Shown: positions 20,791 through 28,669 of the stretch, piece after piece
Layout: every line of letters starts with the position of its first letter
How positions within the stretch are numbered: the stretch's first letter is position 1
NCBI GenBank assembly: GCA_019635485.1
Contig: JAHBZL010000008.1
Span: forward strand, 62,001-126,000
DNA: 64,000 nt
Source: Piscinibacter sp.
GTDB lineage: Bacteria; Pseudomonadota; Gammaproteobacteria; Burkholderiales; Burkholderiaceae_C
Direction of reading: 5' to 3'
Program-made: the position numbers and the translations under genes
Notes under the pieces: generated by a model
The model's database searches: none
What the model saw: the letters and a program-made list of their open reading frames with translations, nothing else
What the model was told of the DNA's origin: nothing

Positions 20791-22752
20791 ATGGATGCGG
20801 CCCCCGACACCGAACGCGGCGAAGCGATCGCCGGCCAGCTGATCCGGCTGCTGCACCAGGGCGCACCGGCCGAGGTCTTCGCGCAGCACCTGGCGGACGT
20901 GGAGGCGCTGCCCGACGAGGCGCCGGGCAAGTCGACGCTGACCGAGGTCGTGCGCATGGCGATGGCGGTGCGCAACCGGCTCGAGCTGCTGCAGCAGCGC
21001 GAGCAGGGCATGCTGGCGGTGATCGAATCGGCGCAGGACCTGTCGAGCCGGCTGAACCTCACGAGCCTGCTGCGCGCGATCGTCGCGAAGGCGCGCAACC
21101 TGCTGGGGTCGGACCTCGCGTGGCTGTCGACGCACGATGCCGAACGCGGCGAGTTCCACGTGATGGTCGCCGAGGGAGCGCTGTCGCGCAGCGTGACCGA
21201 CATGGTCGCGCGGCGCGACCGGGGCGTCGTCAGCGTCGTGATGAGCACGCGCCTGCCGTTCACCACACCGGACTACCTGCACGACCGGCGCTTCGCGCAC
21301 GACGCGGGACTCGACGACACCTTCCGCGACGAGGGCATCACCGCGCTGGTGGGCGTGCCGCTGATCTGGGACGGCGAGGTCACCGGCCTGCTGTTCGTGG
21401 CCGACCGCTACCACCGCGTGCACACCGCGCAGAGCCTCTCGATCCTGTGCACGCTCGCGACGCACGCCGCCGTGGCGCTGCGCAATGCGCGCGACTTCGA
21501 GCGGGCCAGCGCCGCGCTGGCGAACGCCGACGCCGCGCGCGCCGAACTCGAGCGGCACCTGCGCAGCATCCAGGCCGCCGCCGATGCGCACGAGCAGATG
21601 ACCTCGCTGCTGTCCCGCGGGGCGTCGCTGGCGACGCTGTGCGGCGCCGTCGCGCAGCTGCTCGGCGGCAGCCTGCTGGTGCTGGACGAGGCGGCCCAGC
21701 CGATCGCCCGTGGCGGTGCCGAGTCCTACACCGGCGACGCAGCGCAGCGCTACGCGCCGCACGGCGGGCACAGCGCCGACATCGCGCAGGCGCTGCGCCT
21801 GAGCCGCCAGACCGGCCGCTCGGTGCAGGCCTACGAGGACGGCGACGAACGCTGCCGCGTGATGCCCGTGATCGGCGGCGAGGACATCCTCGGATCGGTC
21901 GCGCTGTTCCACCGCGGCGAGCTCGAGGAGCTGGCAGTGCGCACGCTGGAGCGCAGTTCGAGCGTCATCGGCATCGTGCTGCTGTCGCAGGAACGCATGG
22001 AGGCGAACAAGAGCCGCGGCGTCGCCGCGCTGCTGCGGGCGCTGGTCTCGCCGCGCCAGGACGAGGCCGCGCTGATGGCCGACCGGGCCGCGCGCCTCGG
22101 CGTCGACCTGGCCCAGCCGCTCGCGTTGCTGCTGCTCGAGACGGACCACCCGAGCGCGGGCTACGCGGCACGCCGCTGGCGCACGGTCCCGCTGCAGGAC
22201 GAGGTGCTGGTCGACGACATCGACGGCGTGCTCGTGATGCTGTGCGCCGCGAGCCGCGCGCCGGAACTGCGCCAGCTGGTCACCCAGTGGGCGCGCAGCG
22301 AGATGGCCGGCGTGCCGCGCGGCGTGGCGTCGCGGCCGATCTCGGCGGTGGCGGAGATCCCGGCGGTGTACGCGACCCTGCGCCGCGCGCTGGCCGTGCT
22401 CGGGCGCATGGGCGTGCAGGGGCACGTGATCGGCCAGAACGAGCTGGCGCTCTATTCGACGCTGTTCGAGACGCACGACCGCGCCAGCCTGGAGACCTTT
22501 CTCGAGGCCACGATCGGCGCGGTGACGTCGCACGACCACAAGCGCGGCACCGAGCTGGCGGCCACGCTGCTGTGTTACTTCGACTGCAACCAGAACGCCA
22601 GGACGACGGCGCAGCGGCTGGGCATCCATGTCAACACGGTGCGCCAGCGCCTGGCCACGATCGAGGACCTGATCGGCCACTGGGGCAGCGCCACGCGCGC
22701 ACTCGAACTGCACATCGCGCTGCGGCTCTGGCACCTGAGCGCGCCGGCCTAG
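20791..22752 (+). CDS. PucR-family regulator with GAF domain
   Basis: A 653-aa transcription factor. A GAF-like sensory domain occupies about residues 85-260 (LNLTSLLRAIVAKARNLLG through LATHAAVALRNARDFERA), then a short coiled linker, a PucR-like middle region, and the C-terminal helix-turn-helix of the PucR/CdaR type (NARTTAQRLGIHVNTVRQRL). The ATG at 20791 was chosen because the preceding in-frame sequence is non-protein-like. It is divergent from the ten-gene catabolic run starting at 20511, and PucR-type proteins commonly control an adjacent catabolic operon in response to its substrate, so it is the likely regulator of that run. Confidence 0.88.
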   Translation: MDAAPDTERGEAIAGQLIRLLHQGAPAEVFAQHLADVEALPDEAPGKSTLTEVVRMAMAVRNRLELLQQREQGMLAVIESAQDLSSRLNLTSLLRAIVAKARNLLGSDLAWLSTHDAERGEFHVMVAEGALSRSVTDMVARRDRGVVSVVMSTRLPFTTPDYLHDRRFAHDAGLDDTFRDEGITALVGVPLIWDGEVTGLLFVADRYHRVHTAQSLSILCTLATHAAVALRNARDFERASAALANADAARAELERHLRSIQAAADAHEQMTSLLSRGASLATLCGAVAQLLGGSLLVLDEAAQPIARGGAESYTGDAAQRYAPHGGHSADIAQALRLSRQTGRSVQAYEDGDERCRVMPVIGGEDILGSVALFHRGELEELAVRTLERSSSVIGIVLLSQERMEANKSRGVAALLRALVSPRQDEAALMADRAARLGVDLAQPLALLLLETDHPSAGYAARRWRTVPLQDEVLVDDIDGVLVMLCAASRAPELRQLVTQWARSEMAGVPRGVASRPISAVAEIPAVYATLRRALAVLGRMGVQGHVIGQNELALYSTLFETHDRASLETFLEATIGAVTSHDHKRGTELAATLLCYFDCNQNARTTAQRLGIHVNTVRQRLATIEDLIGHWGSATRALELHIALRLWHLSAPA

Positions 22753-22772
22753 CAGGCCGCGGCCGCCGCCGC

Positions 22773-22793
22773 TTGACCTGACGGCTGCCGTCA
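22773..22793 (+). promoter_or_regulatory. MerR-type promoter candidate with dyad in the spacer
   Basis: A -35-like TTGACC is directly followed by the dyad TGACGG-ctg-CCGTCA, and a weak -10-like CAGGCT begins after about 19 bp. Promoters controlled by MerR-family proteins typically have an over-long 19-20 bp spacer containing the operator. The site is 40 bp upstream of a small gene co-transcribed with a MerR-type gene, so autoregulation is plausible. Confidence 0.4.
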
Positions 22794-22832
22794 CCTTCAG
22801 GCTCGGGCCTCCCATGCATCGCGGACGCCCCC

Positions 22833-23282
22833 ATGACCATCGTCGCTCTTCCTCTCGATGACGAAACCTTCCTCGCTGCCGTGACTGGCTGCCGGCTTCC
22901 GGCGAGCGAGTTCGGCCACCTGCAGCACCTGCGCCTGGGCTGGCTGCGGCTGCGCCAGGCGCCGCCGGACGCCGCCATCGAACGCACCTGTGCCGACATC
23001 GCCCGCTTCGCGGCCCACCATGGCGCCGACGGCAAGTTCCACCGCACCGTGACGGAGGCGCTGCTGCGCCTGATGGCCCACGGCGGCGCCGCCGAGCCCG
23101 CGCTGGACTGGCCCGGCTTCCTGCAGCGCAACCCGGCCCTGCGCGACGACGCGCGCGGCCTGCTGGCGCGGCACTATTCGCCGACACTCCTGGCCAGCCC
23201 CGAAGCGCGGCGGCGCTTCCTGCCGCCGGACCTTCTGCCCCTGCCGCTGCCGCCGCCCCTGCCGACGTTCCTGCCCGCATGA
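22833..23282 (+). CDS. Conserved hypothetical protein with HLRLGWLRL motif
   Basis: A 149-aa cytoplasmic protein. It carries the pattern HLQHLRLGWLRLR followed about 25 residues later by IARFAAHHGADGKFHRTVTEALLRL; I have an impression of similar histidine-spaced blocks in uncharacterised small proteins, but no function is known to me. The C-terminus is a Leu/Pro run. The stop overlaps the start of the MerR-type gene by 4 bp (ATGA), so the two are translationally coupled and probably work in one response. The regularly spaced His residues could bind a metal; that is speculation. Confidence 0.75.
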   Translation: MTIVALPLDDETFLAAVTGCRLPASEFGHLQHLRLGWLRLRQAPPDAAIERTCADIARFAAHHGADGKFHRTVTEALLRLMAHGGAAEPALDWPGFLQRNPALRDDARGLLARHYSPTLLASPEARRRFLPPDLLPLPLPPPLPTFLPA

Positions 23283-23818
23283 GTCCATCGCCCGCCCTGA
23301 CCCTCGGCCACCTGGCCCGTGCCACGGGCCTGGCGCGCTCGTCGCTGCTGCACTACGAGGCCCTGGGCCTGCTGCGACCGCTGGCGCGCAGCGAGGCGGG
23401 CTACCGCCTCTACGGCGACGCCGAGGTGAGCCGGCTGCAGGCCATCCGCCGCTACCGCGAGGCGGGCCTGTCGCTGGAGGCCATCGGCCGGTTGCTGCAG
23501 CGGCCCGAGGCCGACCGTCCGGCCGCCCTGCTGGAACAGCGGCTGCTCGCGCTCAGCGACGAGGTGCGGCGCCTGCGCGAGCAGCAGCAGGGCCTGGCGC
23601 GCCTGCTCGCCATGCCGGAGTTCCATGCGCAGCGCCGGGCCCGGGGCAAGGCTGCGTGGGTCGCGCTGCTGCAGCAGGCTGGCTTCAGCGACGAGGACAT
23701 GCGCCGCTGGCACGCGGGTTTCGAGGCGGGGGCACCGGCGGAGCACGCGGCCTTCCTGCGCTCGCTGGGGCTGTCGCGGGCCGAGGTGGCGTCGATTCGG
23801 AGGGCGGCCAAGAGGTGA
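23279..23818 (+). CDS. MerR-family transcriptional regulator
   Basis: A 179-aa regulator. Residues about 6-75 are a MerR winged helix (LGHLARATGLARSSLLHYEALGL, then YRLYGDAEVSRLQAI), followed by a dimerisation coiled coil and a C-terminal helical region. There is no cysteine-rich metal site like those of CueR or MerR, so it is not an obvious metal sensor. The start overlaps the preceding small gene (ATGA). A MerR-like promoter lies upstream of that gene, which suggests self-control. Confidence 0.88.
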   Translation: MSPSPALTLGHLARATGLARSSLLHYEALGLLRPLARSEAGYRLYGDAEVSRLQAIRRYREAGLSLEAIGRLLQRPEADRPAALLEQRLLALSDEVRRLREQQQGLARLLAMPEFHAQRRARGKAAWVALLQQAGFSDEDMRRWHAGFEAGAPAEHAAFLRSLGLSRAEVASIRRAAKR

Positions 23819-23962
23819 CGGAGTTGATCCTCACGAGCGCTTCTGTTTCCGGAAGACTGACCGCCGACAGTCGGATTCGGCGGCGCGTGCAGAGAGCGGG
23901 GCCGTGGGCCGACAATACGTGGCCCGGCCAACCGGCCCCGGTGATCGACCTGCCACGCTCCG

Positions 23963-24910
23963 ATGCCTGATATCCCCGAGACTCCCGAGACTGCTCCAGG
24001 CCCCGTGCCCGATGCGACGCCGGGCACGCCGACCGAGGCAGCGCCGGCTGCCCCCGCGGCGGCCGTTGTCGCATCGGCGTCGCGGCCCGAACCCAGCGTT
24101 GCCGACACCGCGCACCTGCTGGCCATGCATTTCCCCGCGCTGTTCGGTGCAGGTGTGATCAAGCCGATCAAGCTTCGCATCCAGGTCGACATTCATCAAC
24201 GGGCGCCCGGAGTCTTCACCAAGAAGGCACTTTCAATCTTCCTGCAGCGCCACACCACGGCGACCGCCTACCTGCGGGCCCTGGTGGCCGACGGCGCGAC
24301 GCGCATCGACCTCGACGGCCAGCCGGCCGGCGAAATTGCCGCCGAACACCGGGATGCTGCAGGCGTGGAACTCGAGCGGCGCCGTGCCATCGTCGAAGCA
24401 AAGAAACTCGCAGGACGCGAGGCGGCCCGGGCTTCGCGTCATGACACCCGCACGCTGTCGCAGTCCGCTTCGCAAGTGACCGGCGAGCGGCCTGTCAATC
24501 GTGACGCGCGCCCGGTGCGGTCCGGTCCTGTCGATCGCCCGGACCGCTCTCCGCGGCCAACTCAGCCCGATCCAGCGCTACGGCGCTCCCGGCCGCCCCA
24601 ACGTGGCGAACAACGGCGCCCCGGCCGGCCCGGCGATGCTGGTTCGGGTGCGCCGCGGCGACCGCAGAAGCATCCGGCCGAACGGCAATCTGCACGTGCA
24701 CGTGAACAGGAGCCCGTGAATGCGCCGGCCGTGCCGCTGACGCCCGAGCAGGCTGCCGAAGCCGAGGCTCGCCACCAGCGCGCATTGCTGCTGCGCAGCT
24801 TCGAGCAGAGCCCATTGTCGAAGGCGAACTTCGGGGCCTTGAAGGGGCTGAGCGAGGGAGCCCTGGACGCGCTCCTGACCCTGGCGCGGCAGGAGCGGGG
24901 CTCACGGTGA
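23963..24910 (+). CDS. ProQ/FinO-domain RNA-binding protein
   Basis: A 315-aa protein with an Ala/Pro-rich N-terminal tail (about 1-45), a ProQ/FinO domain at about 50-150 (LLAMHFPALFG, IKPIKLRIQVDI, FTKKALSIFLQRHT, AYLRALV), a long basic Arg/Pro-rich disordered linker, and a short C-terminal helical part. ProQ-like proteins act as RNA chaperones for sRNAs and structured 3' ends. The domain is complete, and the length exceeds the E. coli ProQ size because of the linker. It stands alone; a stem with TCGGCGG and its complement lies in the 144-bp leader region. Confidence 0.88.
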   Translation: MPDIPETPETAPGPVPDATPGTPTEAAPAAPAAAVVASASRPEPSVADTAHLLAMHFPALFGAGVIKPIKLRIQVDIHQRAPGVFTKKALSIFLQRHTTATAYLRALVADGATRIDLDGQPAGEIAAEHRDAAGVELERRRAIVEAKKLAGREAARASRHDTRTLSQSASQVTGERPVNRDARPVRSGPVDRPDRSPRPTQPDPALRRSRPPQRGEQRRPGRPGDAGSGAPRRPQKHPAERQSARAREQEPVNAPAVPLTPEQAAEAEARHQRALLLRSFEQSPLSKANFGALKGLSEGALDALLTLARQERGSR

Positions 24911-24964
24911 TGGCCCCGGCGCCGCCGGTATCGGGCCGATTCCTCCCGCCTTGGCCGGCCGGTG

Positions 24965-25381
24965 TCAGCGGCACTTCTTGACGACCTGGTATTCCCGGCC
25001 GTTGTAGCGCCACACGGGGAAGCACTGTCCGGGCCCCAGGATTTCAATGTCTGGGAATCCATGGCTCCTGGTCTTCAGCAGCTTGGGCTCGCCGGGGAAT
25101 CCGAACTGAGGTTTCCACTGGCCGTCCTTGGCCCTGATGTAGAGATTCATCCGGACTCCAGCCATGCCAAAGCAGGAACCGAACTCCTTCGTCAGGACCT
25201 CCAACTGCCCATCCCCGTTGAGGTCAACGGCCTCGGCTTCGTACTCGATCTGCTGACCGCAGTCGCGGTCGTTCACTTTGCCCTTGCCAGGTTTCAGCCG
25301 GCCCGTCGTGGCGGCCTGAACGGCCGCCCATGCCTCCTTGTCCGTTCCGGGCGACGCGGGGGTCGACGCTGCGGCGAACAT
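24965..25381 (-). CDS. Hypothetical secreted protein, 5' end probably lost
   Basis: A protein of about 138 aa with a hydrophobic N-terminus and a mature part carrying a DLNGDGQLEVLTKEFG segment like an FG-GAP or calcium-loop repeat, plus several cysteines. The usable ATG at 25381 leaves only a stub of signal sequence, while in-frame codons just upstream encode the hydrophobic PGLGLLAGAL that would complete a signal peptide but have no start codon. This suggests the original start was deleted together with the end of the neighbouring regulator gene. Function is unknown. Confidence 0.6.
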   Translation of the reverse strand: MFAAASTPASPGTDKEAWAAVQAATTGRLKPGKGKVNDRDCGQQIEYEAEAVDLNGDGQLEVLTKEFGSCFGMAGVRMNLYIRAKDGQWKPQFGFPGEPKLLKTRSHGFPDIEILGPGQCFPVWRYNGREYQVVKKCR

Positions 25382-26040
25382 GAGTGCGCCTGCGAGGAGG
25401 CCCAGGCCAGGATGGGGATGCGTGCGACCTCGGCGATCAGGTCGCCGAGCAGCGCGTCGGCGAACCAGCTGACCTCCGCGATGTCGCCATCCACCTCCAG
25501 CGGCAGGACGACGATCGAGGTCGACGGCTTGCCGGTGGTCGCTGCGCGCTCGGTTCCTGGGCGCATCGCGACCCCCATCGCGGTGGCGACGGCGACCAGC
25601 GCCAGCAACGCGGGCAGGCCAAACCACCTGCGCAATGGCGAGCGGGGAGGCACCGGCGGCGCCGGGGGAAGCGAGGCCGCGCCGGTGGCGGCCCCGGGGC
25701 CGGCCTCGCCCTGCGAGACGAGCATGTAGCCGCGCCGTGCCACATTGCGCACCAGCCGGTGCTCGCCATCGCCCAGCACGCGCCGGATGTCGGCCACCGC
25801 CGCGGCGAGAGATCCGTCGCCGACCACAACCCCGGGCCAGACGAGCGCCATCAGCTCGTCCTTGGTGACGACTTCACCCGCCCGGCGACCGAGCACGAGC
25901 AGCACCTCGAGCGCCTGGCGGCGCAGCTGCGCTGGGCGACCTTCGCCGTCGAGCAACTCGCCGCGACCCAGATCGAGCACGAGGGAGCCGAGCCGCAACC
26001 GGCCCGCCGCCGCGTCGACTGCGTCGATCCGATCGCCCAT
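25294..26040 (-). CDS. Winged-helix (OmpR/CadC-type) membrane regulator, truncated
   Basis: A 248-aa product. Residues about 12-105 are a trans_reg_C winged helix (LRLGSLVLDLGRGELL to RLVRNVARRGYMLV), then a Pro-rich linker, a TM span (WFGLPALLALVAVATAMGVAM) and the opening of a TolB-like periplasmic domain (TSIVVLPLEVDGD, FADALLGDLIAEVARIP). After VARIP the reading continues into out-of-frame sequence of the next gene (basic, non-homologous). Full-length members carry several hundred more residues, so a deletion has fused the gene to its neighbour. DNA-binding and membrane parts may still be made. Confidence 0.75.
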   Translation of the reverse strand: MGDRIDAVDAAAGRLRLGSLVLDLGRGELLDGEGRPAQLRRQALEVLLVLGRRAGEVVTKDELMALVWPGVVVGDGSLAAAVADIRRVLGDGEHRLVRNVARRGYMLVSQGEAGPGAATGAASLPPAPPVPPRSPLRRWFGLPALLALVAVATAMGVAMRPGTERAATTGKPSTSIVVLPLEVDGDIAEVSWFADALLGDLIAEVARIPILAWASSQAHSCSPQRRPPRRPERTRRHGRPFRPPRRAG

Positions 26041-26066
26041 TGCATGTCTCCCGGGTGGGGATCGTA

Positions 26067-26096
26067 GTTCTTTCGATCTGATTTGGGTGTTCTTTC
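26067..26096. promoter_or_regulatory. Tandem GTTCTTTC repeats between divergent genes
   Basis: The octamer GTTCTTTC occurs twice with 22 bp between starts, about two helical turns, in the 120-bp gap between the winged-helix regulator (minus) and the rhodanese gene (plus). OmpR/CadC-type winged helices usually bind tandem direct repeats, so this is a candidate operator for the neighbouring regulator. Confidence 0.35.
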
Positions 26097-26160
26097 AGGA
26101 CTCGGCGGTGGCTCAAACGTAGTGTCGGCAGTCGAACTTCCCCGACCGGAGCCAATCGTG

Positions 26161-27174
26161 ATGCTCTTGCTTCCGCTCTCGCGCCGCCTGTGGGCCTGCC
26201 TTGCGCTGCTGCTCGCACCGACCGCAGCGCTGCCCGCCGAGATTGTTGATGCCGCCTACGTGGCCTCGGCGCTCGCCCGTGGGGCGATCGCCTGGGACGT
26301 GCGCGACACCAAGGCGTATGCCGACGGCCACCTGCCCGGTGCCGTCAACGTCGGCGACGTGGCAGCCCTGCTGCGCGACCCGAACCGCGAAGACTGGGTA
26401 CCCGTGGCGCAGGTGCAGGCGCTGCTCGGACGTGCCGGGATCGACATCGCCAACCGGGAAGTCATCGTCTACGGCCGCACGGGCGATCCGAACCCCTACT
26501 GGGTGCACAACGGCCTGCGCCACTTCGGCGCGAAGGCGAGCAAGGTCTTCCACGGCTGGCTCGACGCGTGGCGGGCCGCCGGCCAGCCGCTGAGCAAGGA
26601 GGCGGCAACGCGGTCGCCGGTGGAACTGGTACTGAAGCCGTCCGGAGGGGAGCTGATGGACACGCCGGAGTTGCTTGAGCGGCTGAAGGCCGGGCGGCTG
26701 CAACTCGTCGACGCGCGGACGCAGAAGGAGTTCGCTGGTGACGACATCCGCGCGATCCGCGGAGGCCACATTCCGGGCGCGGTGAACCTGCCGTTCGAGG
26801 CCAATTGGATCGACCCCGACACGTCGGCCAAGCTCGCTGCGCGGCAGGTGACCGACCGGGCTGGCATGAGCCTGAAGACGGCAGACGAACTGAGAGAGCT
26901 GTACGCCGGGCTCGATCGCGACAAGGAGGTCATCGTCTACTGTCAGAGCGGTGTGCGCGCGTCGGTCACTGCCACCGTGCTGCGAGACCTGGGGTTCCGC
27001 GACGTGAAGGTCTACGAGCCAAGTTGGCTCGGTTACGCCGCAGTGCTCCGGGCCCCGGCGGAGCGCGAGGTGTTCGTCAACATCGGCGCCCTGAACGGGC
27101 GTATCGCCGGGCTGCAGGGAAGACTGGCCGACCTGGAGGCCGAACTGGCAGGGCTCAAGGGAGCGGCAAGGTGA
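26161..27174 (+). CDS. Periplasmic double-rhodanese sulfurtransferase
   Basis: A 337-aa secreted protein. A Sec signal occupies about residues 1-26 (LLAPTAALPAE). Two rhodanese domains follow. Domain 1 (about 30-145) has Gly105 in VIVYGRTGDP where the catalytic Cys is expected, so it is inactive. Domain 2 (about 165-300) has Cys261 in VYCQSGVRAS and is probably active. Residues about 310-335 form a short leucine-heptad coiled coil. The ATG at 26161 gives the signal peptide directly. The stop overlaps a small lipoprotein gene (GTGA), suggesting a joint envelope function in sulfur or thiol transfer. Confidence 0.85.
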   Translation: MLLLPLSRRLWACLALLLAPTAALPAEIVDAAYVASALARGAIAWDVRDTKAYADGHLPGAVNVGDVAALLRDPNREDWVPVAQVQALLGRAGIDIANREVIVYGRTGDPNPYWVHNGLRHFGAKASKVFHGWLDAWRAAGQPLSKEAATRSPVELVLKPSGGELMDTPELLERLKAGRLQLVDARTQKEFAGDDIRAIRGGHIPGAVNLPFEANWIDPDTSAKLAARQVTDRAGMSLKTADELRELYAGLDRDKEVIVYCQSGVRASVTATVLRDLGFRDVKVYEPSWLGYAAVLRAPAEREVFVNIGALNGRIAGLQGRLADLEAELAGLKGAAR

Positions 27175-27428
27175 GGGCCCTCGGCTTTGCCGCTGCCGCG
27201 GTCACGGTCGCCGTCTCGTTCCCGCTGGCAGGCTGCGAACGCTTCCAGCAGAAGGAGCCGCTGCCCGCCTACCACGACTCGAAACTCGACGCGATGCGCT
27301 CGATCACCGGGTCGACCTTGCCCACCAGCCACGAGTCGAACGCCATACGTGCAGACGCCGATCAGCGAGCTGCCGCGGGGCCGCCTGCTCCGGCAGAGGC
27401 GGCCTCGGTGCCGGCGGCCGCGCGGTGA
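27171..27428 (+). CDS. Small lipoprotein
   Basis: An 85-aa lipoprotein with signal peptide and lipobox LAGC, then ERFQQKEPLPAYHDSKLD and an Ala/Pro-rich tail. The GTG start overlaps the rhodanese stop by 4 bp and has GGGAG at suitable spacing. It is likely co-translated with the sulfurtransferase, perhaps as a membrane tether or partner. No known family was recognised. Confidence 0.65.
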   Translation: MRALGFAAAAVTVAVSFPLAGCERFQQKEPLPAYHDSKLDAMRSITGSTLPTSHESNAIRADADQRAAAGPPAPAEAASVPAAAR

Positions 27429-27457
27429 TCGTCGCCGCACCGGATCGACCTGGTCAC

Positions 27458-27700
27458 TCACGCCACGTGCGGCTCGACCCGGTCCCCATTGACGAACACG
27501 TCCTCGCCGCGGACCTCGATGACGATGGTGCCGAAGCGGCCGTGCCAGACCCAGCGGGCGGGCGGTCGAAGGTCCGTGCCGGCGGCCGCTTCGGTGGGTG
27601 CGCGCGGCGCGGTGCGCCAGGGCATCGGCGGGTCCATCGAGAGGGCCGGCGGCCGGGCGAGGGCCGGGGGGCGGGCGGTGGGGGGCTGCAGGGCGTGCAT
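27458..27700 (-). CDS. Small hypothetical protein behind a LexA-type box
   Basis: An 80-aa protein: a Pro-rich N-terminal half (PPTARPPALARPPAL) and a compact C-terminal half with WHGRFGTIVIEV and VFVNGDRVEP, which looks like a small beta domain. The pattern resembles small uncharacterised betaproteobacterial proteins, but I cannot name a family. The ATG at 27700 is the first in-frame start after the palindrome at 27717-27740; no strong Shine-Dalgarno is present. If expressed, it would be in the SOS regulon. Confidence 0.55.
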   Translation of the reverse strand: MHALQPPTARPPALARPPALSMDPPMPWRTAPRAPTEAAAGTDLRPPARWVWHGRFGTIVIEVRGEDVFVNGDRVEPHVA

Positions 27701-27716
27701 GGGGCGCTCGGAGATC

Positions 27717-27740
27717 GATACTGTACAAAACGACAGTATC
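27717..27740. promoter_or_regulatory. LexA-type SOS box
   Basis: A perfect palindrome with 8-bp arms GATACTGT and ACAGTATC separated by 8 bp, containing CTGT-N8-ACAG, the consensus LexA operator of E. coli and most betaproteobacteria. It ends 16 bp before the ATG of the 80-aa ORF on the minus strand and lies 56 bp before the plus-strand enzyme gene at 27797. A TATCAT hexamer on the plus strand overlaps its right arm, so either or both genes could be controlled. Confidence 0.7.
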
Positions 27741-27796
27741 ATCCGCAAGCGCGGTGCCGAGGCAAGATCGGCCGCGTTCGAGCGAGGAGGCTCCCC

Positions 27797-28633
27797 ATGC
27801 AATCCGCCACCACCAGCATCGCCGGCAAGCGCCAGGCGTTCCGCCGCCTGCACGAGGCCGGCTGCTTCGTGCTGCCGAACCCGTGGGATGTCGGCAGCGC
27901 GCGCATGCTGCAGGGCCTGGGCTTCAAGGCGCTGGCCACCACCAGTTCGGGCTTCGCGTGGTCGCGCGGGCGGCCGGACAACGGCATCTCGCGCGACATG
28001 GCGCTCGCGCATCTCGCCGAGATGGTCGCGGCCACGGACGTGCCGATCAACGCCGATTTCGAGAGCGGCTTCGCGGCCGTTGCCGCGGGCGTGGAGCAGA
28101 GCGTGCGGCTCGCCGTCGAGGCCGGGGTGGCGGGGCTCTCGATCGAGGACTCGACGGGCCAGGCGGCCGCGCCGCTGTTCACGCTCGACGAGGCCGTCGA
28201 GCGGCTGCGCGCGGCGCGCCGCGCCATCGACCGCGCCGGCGGCGACACGCTGCTCGTCGGGCGCGCGGAGTGTTTTCTCGTCGGGCGGCCCGACCTGCAG
28301 GAGACGATCGCCCGGCTGCAGGCCTATGCCGGCGCGGGGGCCGACTGCCTGTACGCACCCGGGCTGCGCACGCGCGAGGAGATCGCGGCGGTGGTGGCCG
28401 CGGTGGCGCCGCGGCCGGTCAACCTGCTGGTCGGCTGGGCCAGCGATCTGACGGTGGCGGACATCGCGGCGCTCGGCGTGCGGCGCATCAGCGTCGGCGG
28501 GGCGATGGCGCGGGCCGCGTGGGGCGGCTTCCTGCGCGCGGCGCGGCTGATCGCGGACGAAGGGCGCTTCGACGGCTTCGCGGATGCGGCACCCGTCAAG
28601 ACACTCAACGAGTTCTTCACCGCCGATCGCTGA
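27797..28633 (+). CDS. Isocitrate lyase/PEP mutase family enzyme
   Basis: A 278-aa TIM-barrel enzyme of the PEP mutase/isocitrate lyase superfamily, which makes or breaks C-C or C-P bonds in 2-oxo acids. Visible are VLPNPWDVGSARML, the metal-binding and substrate region INADFESGF, and SIEDSTG. The KKCG-type catalytic loop of isocitrate lyase or methylisocitrate lyase is not seen; the equivalent region reads VGRAECFLVG, the form common in the oxaloacetate-hydrolase-like and uncharacterised subgroup. Thus the substrate is uncertain. The ATG follows GAGGAGGCTCCCC. Confidence 0.85.
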   Translation: MQSATTSIAGKRQAFRRLHEAGCFVLPNPWDVGSARMLQGLGFKALATTSSGFAWSRGRPDNGISRDMALAHLAEMVAATDVPINADFESGFAAVAAGVEQSVRLAVEAGVAGLSIEDSTGQAAAPLFTLDEAVERLRAARRAIDRAGGDTLLVGRAECFLVGRPDLQETIARLQAYAGAGADCLYAPGLRTREEIAAVVAAVAPRPVNLLVGWASDLTVADIAALGVRRISVGGAMARAAWGGFLRAARLIADEGRFDGFADAAPVKTLNEFFTADR

Positions 28634-28669
28634 GCCGGGCGGCCGCTCCCGCGGCGCCCCAATGGCGTG

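Noticed and set aside
16763-20866. A 1367-codon minus-strand frame over the esterase region
   Set aside because: Arg-rich shadow in another frame; the real esterase reading has clear active-site motifs.
16729-22752. A 2007-codon plus-strand frame spanning the esterase region and the PucR-type gene
   Set aside because: Only its last 653 codons from 20791 are protein-like; the first part is a shadow of genes on the minus strand.
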